The translations under genes and the position numbers were made by a program. The notes beneath the pieces are model-generated. The model was not told the origin of the DNA and searched no databases. It worked only from the letters and a program-made list of their open reading frames with translations. 64,000 nt of DNA from Zygnema circumcarinatum. Lineage: Eukaryota; Streptophyta; Zygnematophyceae; Zygnematales; Zygnemataceae. This document shows positions 47,301 to 59,300 of the stretch, in pieces. Position 1 is the first letter of the stretch, and each line of letters starts with the position of its first letter. The stretch is taken from the NCBI GenBank assembly GCA_037447605.1, contig CM074805.1, positions 3,469,465 to 3,533,464 of the forward strand, read 5' to 3'.

Positions 47301-50300
47301 CTGCACTAAGTCTCCGAGGCAGATGAGCGCGTGGACGCGGACCTGCAGCACCGCGAGCAGAAGAGTAGACAGGCATTAAGGACTCCAAGAGTGCAGAAAG
47401 TCACTCCATTGCCTTATGGTGTTTTCTGGCAGGAGACGGGACTTACCGCTGCAACAGAGGTCTTCAAGGCGAGTGCATGCACTCGCGGAACAATGGCCGC
47501 CTTCACTAAGTCAAAGTCCAGCTTCAAGGCCAGGTCCACAGTTCTACGAAGAGTTTCTTCCTGAATCCGTGGATCACTATCATCATACGCGCGTACAAGC
47601 ATAGGCAAAACGTGTGAACTCATTACTTCCACGGAGGCCTGCAAAAACAGATAAGTAGGTCACCCCCAAGTTCAAGTACTACCAGCGGCCACCAAAGCAA
47701 GAAACAGGATAGAGAAAACCCACCGTAGCAATGTTTACCCTGTACATGCCAATCCCAGGCGCCGCTAAAGAGTAAACAGGACATAGGTTTCCTGTGCCTT
47801 TGCTCTTGCACTTACTTCCTGCTCTATGGACAAAAAAGGATGAATTTAAGGGGGATAGGCGGAAACTTCCTATAGCTCCAGATGGGTGACAAGCTGTGTT
47901 TTGGCACAGGAATTTCGAGAAAGATGAGAAGAAAACGCCTTACCTTAGAAACCAGGGTGGGCAGATGCTTCACAAGGATCAGTAGACTATCCCCAACAGC
48001 ATTTTGCATTACAGGCATCAGAGCAGACTGAGAGTATATCTCAAAGTCTCGTGGATTCTGCCAAAAAAGGAATTTCGAAAAGCAAGAGTGAGAGCTATGT
48101 CCAAGTCATTACATCGACAAGGAAGCATACAATCACGGCGAAATCTGCTGTTGATGAAAAAACGAGTGTCTCAAAAGTAAACAGACCCACATTGCATATG
48201 CACTCTTTAACTTCGCCCCTACTTATGAAGCCTAATTCCATTAGCCCCAACAGAAATTGCAGAAATACCCCCTCTGCAGCAGACTTTCTGGCAGGTTCGA
48301 GTTGGGTGCTTACCTGATTCTCCGCGATCAGAAGCACAAGCGGGAGAGTGAAATGTAGAATGGACTCGTTTTTCAGCTCTGCCAGCAAAGGGGGCAGCAC
48401 CTGGGCAAAAAACACGAACACAAAACCAAGCTTCATCGTAACTATCTGCATTGCAGAAAGTAGATAAGTAGCTACTGATGCAGGTTATAGCAAGTTTGTC
48501 ACCCGTTGAATAGCATTTGCTTTGTCCATGGGCTTAATGAACCACGTCATGTACCTTATAGCGAAGCACACGAGGATCAAAACCTGACCATAGCCCACTC
48601 AATGCCTTAAAAAACTCTGTCTTTTGCAGGTTATCTCGCTCCTGTAGCAGAAAGTCAAAGACGATCAAATTTAGAGCCTGATTGCTTCAGAGAAAAAATC
48701 CACTGGAATCACTTGAAACTTGCAGTGCTGCAGACAATGCACCATTATTGCACCGACATCCCTGAGAAGGAAAACTATCGTACACATCCAGTCATATAAA
48801 TTAAACAGTGGAAAACCCAAGTGGTGATCAGGAACCTTACCAACATATGGTCCAAAAATCGCAGTGCCCGCAGACGCAGGTCATCTCGATACCAGGGGGA
48901 GCCTGCCAGCAAGGCCAAAGCACTTGCAAGGATTTGTTAGTGTCTGTGGGAAAACACGGAACCCAATACCCTTAGCTGTAATGTCGGAAAGGTTCTGGTT
49001 CAGTCCGGAAAACTTCTCAAAGTGGTCATCTTCTGTGGAGCATGCCTTGGCATGCGATAACTGCATGGAGAAAAAGGGTTGGCATTCATTGGATGAGCCG
49101 GATCTGTGACAATGCATTCATTGTGCATCAATTCACACTCACTGCAAAAGTCATGAGCAGTTGGCCTCGCCATAGCCTCCTGTGATAACATTCTTCGCAA
49201 ATCGTTCTCCAGTTCCAAAGGAATTCCTTGGTACGTGCCTCGTTGCAGGTTCATTATCTTGTTGAGGTACTGCATACAGGCCAAAAACCTGCGTCAGGTA
49301 TGGGCAGCAAACCTTGGGTTAGCTTCCAAGTTGAAGGTGCATTTTTCGATGACCCATGCGGTCCAGATATGTACAGCTTCATACTTCGGTCCAAACTAAA
49401 AGCAACGTCTGTGCTCATCAGATAACAAAGACAAATACCAACCTCGAGCAACAGTTTGATCATTCATGACGGCATAATAACCTACTTACTTCTCATGCAC
49501 CTCAAAGGAAATCCTTAGTATACTGCATTTCTGAAAAGAACGCAGCATACTCAGGTATTTTACCAGGCAAAAAAGAAATTTGAAGTCATCTCTTGCCAGG
49601 TAAACCAGAAATAGCCGTCACAGCTCTCCTCTACTGAATAAGCCTCTATGGCTGGATGTTCTGAAATTCACCGATTGCTGATTGTTGTAACAGTGAAGCA
49701 GGGGTTTCTTTGCCACCAAGTGGTAAGTCAGCAGGGCCAAACTGAAAATGTCAGTAGATGTGCGCGTGTCTCCCCCCATCAGGGACTTAATAGGCTTTCG
49801 GATAAGCTCAGGGGCTGAGTAATCAAGAAGAGGCTGCAGAGGTAGGACAGGTGCCTCCACATCAAAGTCCTGCAAAAAAAACATGCAGACTTGTCAGTGG
49901 CGAATCGGCCTCGGCATTACGGAATGCCAAAGGGAGTGCAGGATTCAGCTTGTTAAGTGCACTAGGTATGACAACCTCAATCGATGGTGGCGCTTCTATC
50001 TTAACATAATGGGTATATGGGGCGCCGAACACGAGGTATATATACACAATGACTAGCAATATGCCAAACCCGTGAGAATTTCTCGTTCACTATGATGAAT
50101 AATCCAATGACAAGAGTTCATACACGAATGGCTCCATCAAAAGGAGATCTTCAATTTAATTTAAGTGATCCTGCCCACTCATCGAAAGATATTTCCTAGC
50201 AGATTAGAATCAATGCATTCCGACAACATTGTCTTCACACAGTCTTGAAGGGCAGAATCAAGCGAGCTAGTTTCCCCCGTACACCATCACTCTGGTTTTT

Positions 50301-53300
50301 CCTGTTAATAGCCATGAAATGCTACCAATTGGCACACGACAGCATAAAATAGCAAGCGACGCTGAGCAAAACTGCAGAGGCTCTAACTATTGGCAACCTC
50401 ATAGTACCGGATAGTGGAATGGCGGTTCAGTCTCCGTTCCGACTTGGTCCACCATGACCGAGAAACCGAATCCGCCAAACTTCCAGCCACCGGTTGTGGT
50501 CAAGAACACCGTCTAGTGAAACATATGACAGAAATCAGATCGCACTTGAAGCCGGAGGTTAATAAATCACACAGCTCAATTTTAACACATACCGCAATCC
50601 CTACAAACTGAGCATTGAGCAAGCCAACAAACATCATCCTTCCATCCTGAAGGACAATAGAATTGGTAAATTCCAAAGAAATTTTGTGTGTGCTTCCACA
50701 CCTCAGGAGATATCGATCGATGCACCATTTTTGCATTTTTATGCAAGAAAGACAGAGTCTCTGTCAACTGTAACAGCCCATGTTTCACTTCCAGCTGACC
50801 CAATTCCTGCAAAAGGAGCCAAAAATATGCCACAAAAACTCAAGCACAATGTCAGCATATGAAAAAGTGGCAAGGAAACTTTGATTTGATACGGGACTCA
50901 CTGCGTGTTTGCCAGACTAGTGCGAAATAATCCTGATCCATTCTCACTGCAAATGTGGAAATGACGCTCATGATCACACGAGACCAAGTTTCCTTCAGAA
51001 TGTCAACAGGACATGTAAAAGTTTCAAGAGAATACAGTAACATTCATGAACAGCGGACCTCAGAGATGTAGCACTGTCCAGCTCACGGGGAAACTGAAGC
51101 AAACAGGGAACACAGGAAACCAGAGAAATTCAATTACCAGGTGTTTGAGCTCATCAGGAACCTTTGCCATATTCTCGTAATTGCCCAGTGCATTGGCTAC
51201 TGACGAAAAGAGTGGCTCTGTGACAATGGTCATCGCGGCTTTATTCTCATCCAGTGCTTCCACCACTCTCACGACTCCAGGATGCCTCAGTCTCTGCAAG
51301 AGCTTGGCATCTGCTCGAAAAATGTCGAACAGAGCCTCCTCCGCAGCCTTGCTGCAAATGACCAACAGAATCCCAACCGGCCCTTTATACATCAAAAAGC
51401 AACTTTTGTGAAACAGGTGCGCAAGAAGACGCGCAGACATTACAAGGTTCTTCATGGTGAGGAGGAGGCAGAGTGATCCCTTTACTTCAAGAATGCTAAC
51501 AAAAAGACTTCAAAGCTGCAAAACTTGCCATATTTATAAGGAAGAAAAGAAAGAAGATAACTGGTCAGACGGAACCATTGGTACAACACCAAAATGACAA
51601 CAAGCATAGCCCTTACAATCCTTGCCCTAACGAGTTCTACTGCTCCAAACTCAGTTCTTTAGACAAATCTATTGAACCCAGCTAGTTGAGGTTGATCAGA
51701 ACAAAATGTAGAACCTCACGACTATATCAGGAAAAAGTTAACAATAACAAAAGAAAACTCGGTAAGTCAAGATTGTGAAGCATTGTGAAAATGCACTCTT
51801 AAGCGGTTAGTTTGTTAAAAAACCAACGAGAGCTACAATTTTATTGCCAAAACGCTGAATATGGAATAAGTCATTTTTTCAGTAACTGGTATCCTATTGT
51901 CCTTGCTTCCTGAACGTTTTCTCCACAAAAGAGACCAGCACTGCATTTGAAAACTCTTCAATTATGCAAACACAAGGGCGGCTTGGGCGACTTTTAAAGG
52001 TCATTAACTTCATTATTAGCAAGATTCCTACATTTGACCAATGTGGCATGAAATTCTGGAAAAAAAAATAGTAGGCGATAAAAAAACACATGTTTCAGCT
52101 CTCGAACTAATTCTAAAGAACTTTGGCCGATGCCTAGGGAGGACAAAAAGATTCTAGTCGGACATGTCGGCATCCTCGCAAAACCCAACATTGGATGCTT
52201 CATTGTTCATCCCACCTCGTGCACATTCTGGACCAATGGAAATACGGGCAAAACAAACACGTAAACTCTTGCATGTTGCAGGAGTTCAATAGGGGTTAAG
52301 GTAGAGGTTCATGTTACTGGACATCTCATGTAAAGTCTGTACTTGACCCATACCCTAGCTTCCACATTTCCAGCAAACTATCCGTCGTCCAAATTTTTCT
52401 CTCAAGTTTGGCAAACAACTGCGCATATGAATGTCCTTGAAAAGTCCCGCATGAAAACTGCACCTGGTTCCGCGCTTGTTTCGCTCCTCTGCCAATGCCT
52501 TCTTATCCAAAACCCACACACAAGCTTCAGCACTAAGCTCCTGCTGAGCTTTGTTCTTGGGCTTTGCTCGGTACAGCTTCCATAAAAGTCCTGGCCCTCC
52601 AGATCCAACCTGGAGATGGAGAAGCGGATGTCCACAAAGAGCTTGTTATATCTTCCAATTTGGACGAATTTATATTCTTTTTTGCATTCGGGCCAGTTTG
52701 GCAAATGCTCCACTAGCAATTTCTATGCAACAAATGAAAAAACGCTTCGAAAAGAAAAATGGCCTTCGCTTAGAAAAAGACATTGTGGGGGTGGACTAAG
52801 AATCTGGAGGATAGTCATTGATGATGGAAACTGTTAAAAATGTAAAACTTCAAAGCAGCTTACATTGAAATACATGCGGCCTCAAAAAATAGAATGCGTC
52901 GACCTGCAAAAACACAAGTTCATTCATCTCACCTGTTCTCCAATATCATACTCGCTCAAAGCCTTAGGTCCTGTAACTTCCTGCACCGTGCTCTGAAAAC
53001 GATAAAAACGAGATATGCTGTTTAGCGACAGCTGGAGAGTGGCCACAAGAAACGGACAGTTGTCTAACAGGCACATGGATGCTAACTACAGTTCCGGTTT
53101 CACATTTGGCTGAGAAGCGGCAAGGGTTGCTCGTAAGTGAGGAATGCAGCTGACCAGTTCGCAAGCAACTATACTAACTGAAAATGTAGCGGTAAAGGAG
53201 AGGCCGCTTTTTGCGCCGTTGCTCAGACAAAGTTTTGAAATGAATCCTTCACAGCGATAGAAATCTCTCACAGGATGCGGATCTGCTAATGGAATACGCG

Positions 53301-53450
53301 CACTACTATTCCCTCTACGCACGAACCATTCACCTCTTTCAATCGAAAACAAAATGTTCAAGAGGGGCAAAAATCTTGACTTACAGCGACAGCTTTGTCA
53401 ATCTGCGCTGCAGTGTTGGCCAGGATCTTCTGAAATCCGGCAAAATTCAT
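44367..53450 (-). CDS. SCYL2: SCYL2 pseudokinase, clathrin-associated (complete 17-exon gene)
   Basis: SCY1-like 2 proteins act at the trans-Golgi network and endosomes with clathrin. Seventeen exons join in phase to 1,050 residues: 53450-53385, 52992-52933, 52609-52464, 51351-51138, 50806-50702, 50512-50408, 49869-49672, 49269-49143, 48902-48841, 48641-48555, 48400-48314, 48057-47944, 47638-47447, 47342-47181, 46721-46603, 46166-46032, 45540-44367. The kinase-like domain (about 35-310) has [13 protein letters not shown] and VWVLDKK, but HRSISPE replaces HRD and GGFGF replaces DFG, so it should be catalytically dead or weak. HEAT-like helices follow (about 320-600), including [16 protein letters not shown] and [12 protein letters not shown]. 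The last exon is a long Gly/Pro/Ser-rich tail with DPFADWPP and a C-terminal LLDLL clathrin box. Plant homologues are about 910-940 residues; the extra length is mostly tail. Confidence 0.95.
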
Positions 53451-53618
53451 TTTGCTATGCCGTGAAGCCGCTCCCACTCTCCAAGCCTCCAAGAGGGACT
53501 TCAGGAAACGAGAAGAAGGCGCATAAGCATCAACAACAGCGAAAAAAACGATGTGTGTTGAAGGGCATGCAGACGACAAAACTCCTGCAACACCCTTTAT
53601 TCCTGTCACTAGTCGGCT

Positions 53619-53800
53619 CAGCCCGAGAGCCCCGCCCCTCCCCTCCCCTCCCCTCCCCTCCCCTCCCCGGGACTTGGAACGACAGGCTTCAAACGGGCTG
53701 CGCTGCCCCATGGCCATCAACCGCATCGGCCAGTACACCGTATTTGGCAATATCCTCGATACGCCACCGTACGGGTCTGTACCATTTCGTGCCATGTTGT
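53619..53800. promoter_or_regulatory. SCYL2 promoter-side repeats
   Basis: A CCCCT pentamer array (about 53637-53667) is followed by TACACCGTATTTGG and CCACCGTACGGGTCTGTACC, the GTACGG vocabulary seen upstream of other genes. It lies about 170-350 bases upstream of the SCYL2 start. Confidence 0.4.
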
Positions 53801-53957
53801 ACAACATGACTGTACAATGTGTTGTCCTACACGTACTATTGATGCTTTGGATATTCAAGTTCAGCTCATAGCTTTTTACTTGCCTTAGGCCTTTGTGACC
53901 GGGTTCGACCGGGATCCATGTAAACTTCTTCATCCTTTGGATTTGCAAAGAGAATTA

Positions 53958-53998
53958 GCATTGGTCTCACGATGGCGATGCCATCAAATGTACATGGA
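53958..53998 (+). repeat. Dispersed repeat R1, copy 4
   Basis: This is the most compact copy: GCATTGGTCTCACGATGG directly followed by CGATGCCATCAAATGTACATGG split across 53976-53997. I used it as the reference for the family. Confidence 0.65.
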
Positions 53999-54446
53999 AA
54001 AAAAGAACATAGAGGACTAGGGGTGACCTAGGAATGAAAGAAAAAGCTGTGAGCGTAACTTTGCTCCTAGGCCCGACGACAAAGCTCTACCAACGCGGCC
54101 CGGCAGCCGCGAAGAAACGCTGGCAATGGCCCGCGGTGAAACGAAGGGTACAAAAGGTCGAGGTAGGCCGCGCGCTGGAACCTCAAGCTTGCAGTCGACC
54201 GCACGCGGCATCGGCAGGGAGAGGGAGAGGGACCCGCAAGAAGGGCAGGGAACCGCGGGCAGCAGCAACCTCCTCCGTCGATGTCGATTGGACACGCGAG
54301 ATGAGATGGACTCAACAACAAGAAGGGAAACGAAAAGGGGAACACGAGCTTGGTCCTCGTGGGACGCAAACCGCGGGCACCACGCTAAGGGACCTGCATC
54401 GGAAGGGCACCATCATCATCATCATGAACATGGGCAGCGACATTAG

Positions 54447-54483
54447 GCGTTGACCTCACGATGGCGAGGCCATCAAATGGCTC
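54447..54483 (+). repeat. Dispersed repeat R1, copy 5
   Basis: GCGTTGACCTCACGATGGCG, then AGGCCATCAAATGGC, matches copy 4 for its first 33 bases and then diverges. It is 490 bases from copy 4 in the same orientation. Confidence 0.55.
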
Positions 54484-54539
54484 AAAAGATTCATGTGCCA
54501 TGTGACCATGTCCTGGGGCCATGTGCCCGCCGCTGCTGC

Positions 54540-55276
54540 GCTGTACGGCCTGTGGATGACGGACGGAGCGTCTGTCGGCTTGCGCGTGGAAACCGTTGTC
54601 ACGTCACGGATGGCTCGGGATCCCCACACGTCAGCACAGGACTCCTTTGGAGCCAATCACAGCGTGCCACGTAACACACATGTGTCAAACTTCGGTGAAT
54701 CGGTGATCCATCGATTTGGACCTCGGTCCCTCACTCGAGTCTGTACCGTACCATACGGCACCGTAGAGAAGTGAGGCCTAGGGATGGACATTTGTCCGTA
54801 CAATCTACTTTTAGAGTTTTAGATTGGAAAATGATACAGCCGCCCCACTTTTTGGATATCCGCCCCCCTCAAAAAAACCCTCTAAGAGAATTTAAACTAT
54901 CTAACTGTTTGCAATAATGAAGAATGTCTTCCAATGAAAAGTCTGTCAGACTCTTCTGAAACTCGTCTTTTTCCCATCCAATTACTGAAAATTCTGCCTC
55001 GAAAGTACCAGTGTTTGGAAATGTTGAAGCAAGGTCTCCAAAAAATTCTCGCAACATTGCAAAACTTTCCCCAATGTCTGCACCATTCTACCCAGCGCAA
55101 ACGTTTGTGCTTGCATCGTCGCATTCATTCCCTACTCTCCTCAAATGAACATCTTCTCGATATGCTCGAAGAAGGCCAGCTAGTAAACCAAGCTCGCAAG
55201 CAAACGAGCCGGCCTAAAGGAGGCAAGCGAGCGGGCAAAGAGGTAGCCAAGAGACATGCAAGATGCAGGTAGACGG

Positions 55277-55313
<37 letters not shown>

Positions 55314-55500
55314 CGCTCAGCAGAAAGCCGGCGGCTGGTATTACAGCACTTCGTTCGTACATGTACGGCTTCGTCCGTACGTGCCATAATTACGGGTTTT
55401 TTAAACCAATTTAAGGGACAATCCCTTATTATCGTAAGCCGACATCCCGTATTTAAAGCGGCCTTGATAGGCAGGTCGGTACCGTACGGACGAACGGCAG
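54540..55500. promoter_or_regulatory. SCYL2 / RRM-dsRBD gene intergenic region
   Basis: CTGTACCGTACCATACGGCACCG lies at about 54738-54762 and TCGGTACCGTACGGACG at 55476-55492, with GTACATGTACGG and GTCCGTACGTGCC at 55357-55384. CACGTCACG and CCACGTAA occur near 54600-54670. A (CAGG)n array lies at 55276-55315. No gene was recognised. Confidence 0.4.
55276..55316. repeat. (CAGG)n microsatellite
   Basis: About nine tandem CAGG units, the same unit and orientation as the array at 18361-18402. Confidence 0.9.
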
Positions 55501-55540
55501 CACGCAGGGACGCAGGGACGCAGGGACGCAGGGACGCACC
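55499..55540. repeat. (ACGCAGGG)n minisatellite
   Basis: Four to five tandem copies of ACGCAGGG, immediately before the larger AGCAGGG array. Confidence 0.85.
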
Positions 55541-55654
55541 CCGGTCCCCGGGCCGGGCAGCTGGAGACTTGCTTGCTCAGCTCAGCGGTTGCCTTAGTCA
55601 AGGGCAGCAAGAGGGAGACCACCCGGGCGAGGCCAGGCGCGGCGCGGGAGGCAG

Positions 55655-55842
55655 CGGAGCAGGGAGCAGGGAGCAGGGAGCAGGGAGCAGGGAGCAGGGA
55701 GCAGGGAGCAGGGAGCAGGGAGCAGGGAGCAGGGAGCAGGGAGCAGGGAGCAGGGAGCAGGAAGAAGGAAGAAGGAAGCAGGGAGCAGGGAGCAGGGAGC
55801 AGGAAGCAGGAAGAAGGAAGCAGGGAGCAGGGAGCAGGGAGG
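55655..55842. repeat. (AGCAGGG)n minisatellite with GGAAGAA variants
   Basis: More than twenty seven-base units of AGCAGGG are interrupted by AGGAAGAAGG variants toward the 3' end. Since seven is not a multiple of three, the period spans 21 bases in protein, giving Gly-Ser-Arg-Glu-Gln-Gly-Ala repeats on plus and Ser-Leu-Leu-Pro-Ala-Pro-Cys repeats on minus. Both are composition frames with no other support. It probably lies in the promoter or 5' UTR of the RNA-binding gene. Confidence 0.85.
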
Positions 55843-56317
55843 AAGGATGCCAGGTAGGCTCTTCGTTTCTCCCTTCTCCACGAGCGCGGTGGCCTTCGCT
55901 GCCATTTTGCCCGGCAGCTCGGGATCCATTTCGGGGACAGCTCGCTGGCACTTGTGCCCGCTTGTGTTTGTTGCTTCTCGAGCGAGCAAATAGCTGGCAG
56001 CAGTCTCCGTTGAGTTAGGACTAGTTTATCAGGGCTGAGCCTCCTGGCATGTTTAATATCAACCCTTTGGTTCATGGAGGCCTTGTCCTCTATGTACAGT
56101 AGGTTGGGCGTGGCCGTTATGGAGTTTTTGTTGCTGGATTAGGTTGGCCGCTCGTGGTGCTTCAGAGTGGCTCTGCTCTGCAGTGTGTGATGCAGGAGTA
56201 ATGTCGACCGTATTTTTTCTAACGAGGTTTTTTGTAAAGCAGTACTAGGATCCCTTGGACAGACCATAAAAAACTCAGGCTCGCTAGGTGAATGTGTGCG
56301 GGGAATCTGCAGAGGAA

Positions 56318-59300
56318 ATGGACCTCAATATACCTTTCGAGGAAGTGCCGGCTGCATGCGACATCGGGAATGAGGTACAGGAGTGTCAGGAGCGGACAGA
56401 ACATGAGGAGGCGGTGACTGTGGAAGAAGGCGGGTTTGGCCATCAAGTGCAAGGTATAGTAGTTGCAGGAATCAAGCAAAGGCTTGGGACGACTTTAGGA
56501 ACTGTCAGTTGGGGCAAACACTTTTCAAGACAGTCACCGGGGAGTGAGTGCGTTTTGTGAGATTATTCTTTGATCGAGTTCTTTTTTAAGTTGGCTGCAA
56601 ACGAAGCCTTCTGTCTATGATTGCCATGATTATTTAAGTAGGAATTCATTTTATTGTTGAAAGCGTCGCTTACCCTGTTTCCAGTTTGTTGCATTCTGTC
56701 ATGTAGATGTATGAATCGCTTAGATTGGTTTTTTGTTAATCCCTGAGTCTGTTAGAAGTATGTGTTAACGACCGCTGGAAGAAGGATTTGCCTAAATTCA
56801 GGCCGTGTGATTAAATTTACAATTACTGTCTCTTTCACTTACAGACCAACCTGCACAAGTCGAGGTCCGCAGCACTTTCAGTTTCGATATTGAGACGATT
56901 GAAGATCCAAATGATGAACATGCGACAGAAACTGGTGACATAGCTGATGCTCCAGAAGTTAGGGCTGAAGAGGACAGAGGATTTCGTTTTGAAGCTGAGG
57001 AAAGAGGAGAAGAGGAGGAGCTAGAGCATGGGGATGAGGGAATTGAGGGCTTGGAAGGGGTAGAAGGAGAGGATGGAGGCGATGCTGAAGAGGAACACCG
57101 TACTCAAATGCCTGTCAGTGAGAGGAGGAAGAAGAGGCGCCTAGAAGTGTTTGTTGGTGGATTAGACAAGGAAGCCACGGAGGATGATATTCGGGAGGTG
57201 TTTGAGACTGTAGGAGATGTAGCAGAGGTGCGGCTGATGAGAGATCCTGACACTGGTCGAAACAAAGGTTATGCTTTTGTGCGTTACACCACGACAGCTG
57301 CTGCTGCTAGAGCCGCGGTGGAACTGGAATTATCACAGGTGATAGATACTCTTTGAGTTTTGACTGACTATTGCTTAGTGAATGAGGTGGAGAAATGGGT
57401 GGAGCAATGTCCCTCTCGCACTCACGATTTGGAAGTCACACCTGGAAGTCAATTTTGTTGTTGGTGTATAGTGTCATCTGGAGTGGACTCAACTTGTTCT
57501 AGATTTCAACCTCCCCCTCAACCAGTTCATATGAACTCCATTAATAACTCTGCATTTATACGCCCATTCCCTTTTTTTTAAAGTCTTTAGAAACGGTTGA
57601 ATAGTCTTTTTTTATATCAGTTCACAGAGTTGCAGACTTTAGTTCAATCCCTTTGCTCAAGACTTGAGATCTGCTCTACATGGCCTACTGAAATGTCAAA
57701 TTCTGGACGCGTTTTTTGGCGCAGGTTAGAGGGAAGAAAGTCGGTGTTTTGCCCAGTGAGGAGAATGACACACTTTTTGTGGGAAATATCAATAAATCTT
57801 GGGCGAGAGAGGATGTGAGTTTCCCTTCTTTCGCACTTTTGGTTTTTGAGTGCGTTCAGTTTGGGAATTCCTCTTCACTTGTTTTCTATTACCCGGTAAT
57901 TGCAATGACTCAATTCCCGGGGTTGCGTAGGGAGGGCGATTTGTAAAAGCTAGAAGCTAGCTTCAGTGTTAATGGCTTTGCTTGCAGACCTGTCTACGCG
58001 GTCCTTTGAAACTAGAGTATGGATTCTGACGAAAGTCATGTGTCGACGCGCTTGGTGGCATTATACACTATTCCCAACCTCTCTTACCTCTTTTCCAGCT
58101 ATCCCTCTTAGAAAATATAACATTCGTTTAGTTCAAGCCAACTTCTGATTTCACAGCTGTTAGGCTTTGTCGTTTATGTTTTGACAGGTATTGGAAACGT
58201 TGAACAATTATGGGATTGTTGGTGTTGAAGAAGTGACGCTTATGGAGGACCCACAGCATGAGGGCATGAACCGTGGGTTCGCCTTTGTTGAATTTGGGGA
58301 GCATAAAGATGCGTTGAGTGCCTGGCGAAAACTTCAAACTCCTGAGGCCACCTTTGGACTAGATAGATCAGCAAAAGTTGCGTGGGCGCAACCATTGAAT
58401 GAACCGGATGAAGAGACTATGGCGCAGGTACGTTACATATAGTTGGGAGATGCAAGGACTTGATAGGCTAGGTTCATGTTGTGTTGGAGCAGTGATGTGT
58501 GAAGCTTAAACGATTGTCGATTCTCGGTAGTTAGTTCTAAGAGCTCCCCTTTGCTACTTCAAAGAACTAGTGGACAGTTATGATGGTATGTTTATGGAAG
58601 TAAAACTCAATTCTCCTGGGCAAGTGAATGGAACAGCTAAATCAGGTACTCTTCATCGATTTAGACTGCTCTATTGAGTTCACCAGTCATGCTAACAGAG
58701 TCAAAGGAGGTCACTTTCTTCAGGTGAAGTCGTTGTTCGTAGATGGCATGCCTCCCATGTGGAGTGAGGACCAGGTAGCAGAACATTTCGGGAGATTTGG
58801 TGAGATTGAAAGAATTGTACTCGCGAAAAATATGCAGTCAGCAAAACGAAAAGACTTTGGATTTGTGAATTTTAAATCTCGAGAATCTGCGCTCACCGCA
58901 ATTGAATCCTTGAACAACACCGAGGTTCTGGAGGATGGAACGAAGGTGTGGAAGCCTGAAGCCTCTATGCTGTGCTTGTGTTTAGAACCTCTATGCCTTT
59001 ACAAATTTAATCTCGAAGTTCCATGGACGTTCCTGGCTGCAAGTTGTTTAAATTGCAACCATCCTGTATTGATGTAAACTCTTTCTAACTTGCAGTTTTA
59101 ATTTTTTATGCTTGATTGAACGGCTGAAACTGCCACTTGTCGCTGTGCAGATTCGTATGAGGGTGACATTGGCCAAACCACAGACCAAAGCCCGTCCTGT
59201 GAAAGGTGGTGTGCGCGGTGGTTATCCTGTTAGGAGTGGACGAGGTGGTTACGAGTCTCGAGATACTTGGTCTGGTGAACGAGGAGGTAGATATGAGAGT

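Noticed and set aside
50590-50660. Possible extra SCYL2 exon encoding [16 protein letters not shown]
   Set aside because: The in-phase exon 50512-50408 supplies the conserved [13 protein letters not shown] segment directly after HRSISPE, so this lies in an intron.
55655-55842. CRISPR-like array
   Set aside because: The unit is seven bases with no spacers, and the surrounding genes are eukaryotic and intron-rich.
55401-56075. Long minus-strand frame with Ser-Leu-Leu-Pro-Ala-Pro-Cys repeats, and the matching plus-strand Gly-Ser-Arg-Glu-Gln frame
   Set aside because: Both are created by the seven-base minisatellite, which keeps every frame open. There are no flanking motifs or splice partners.
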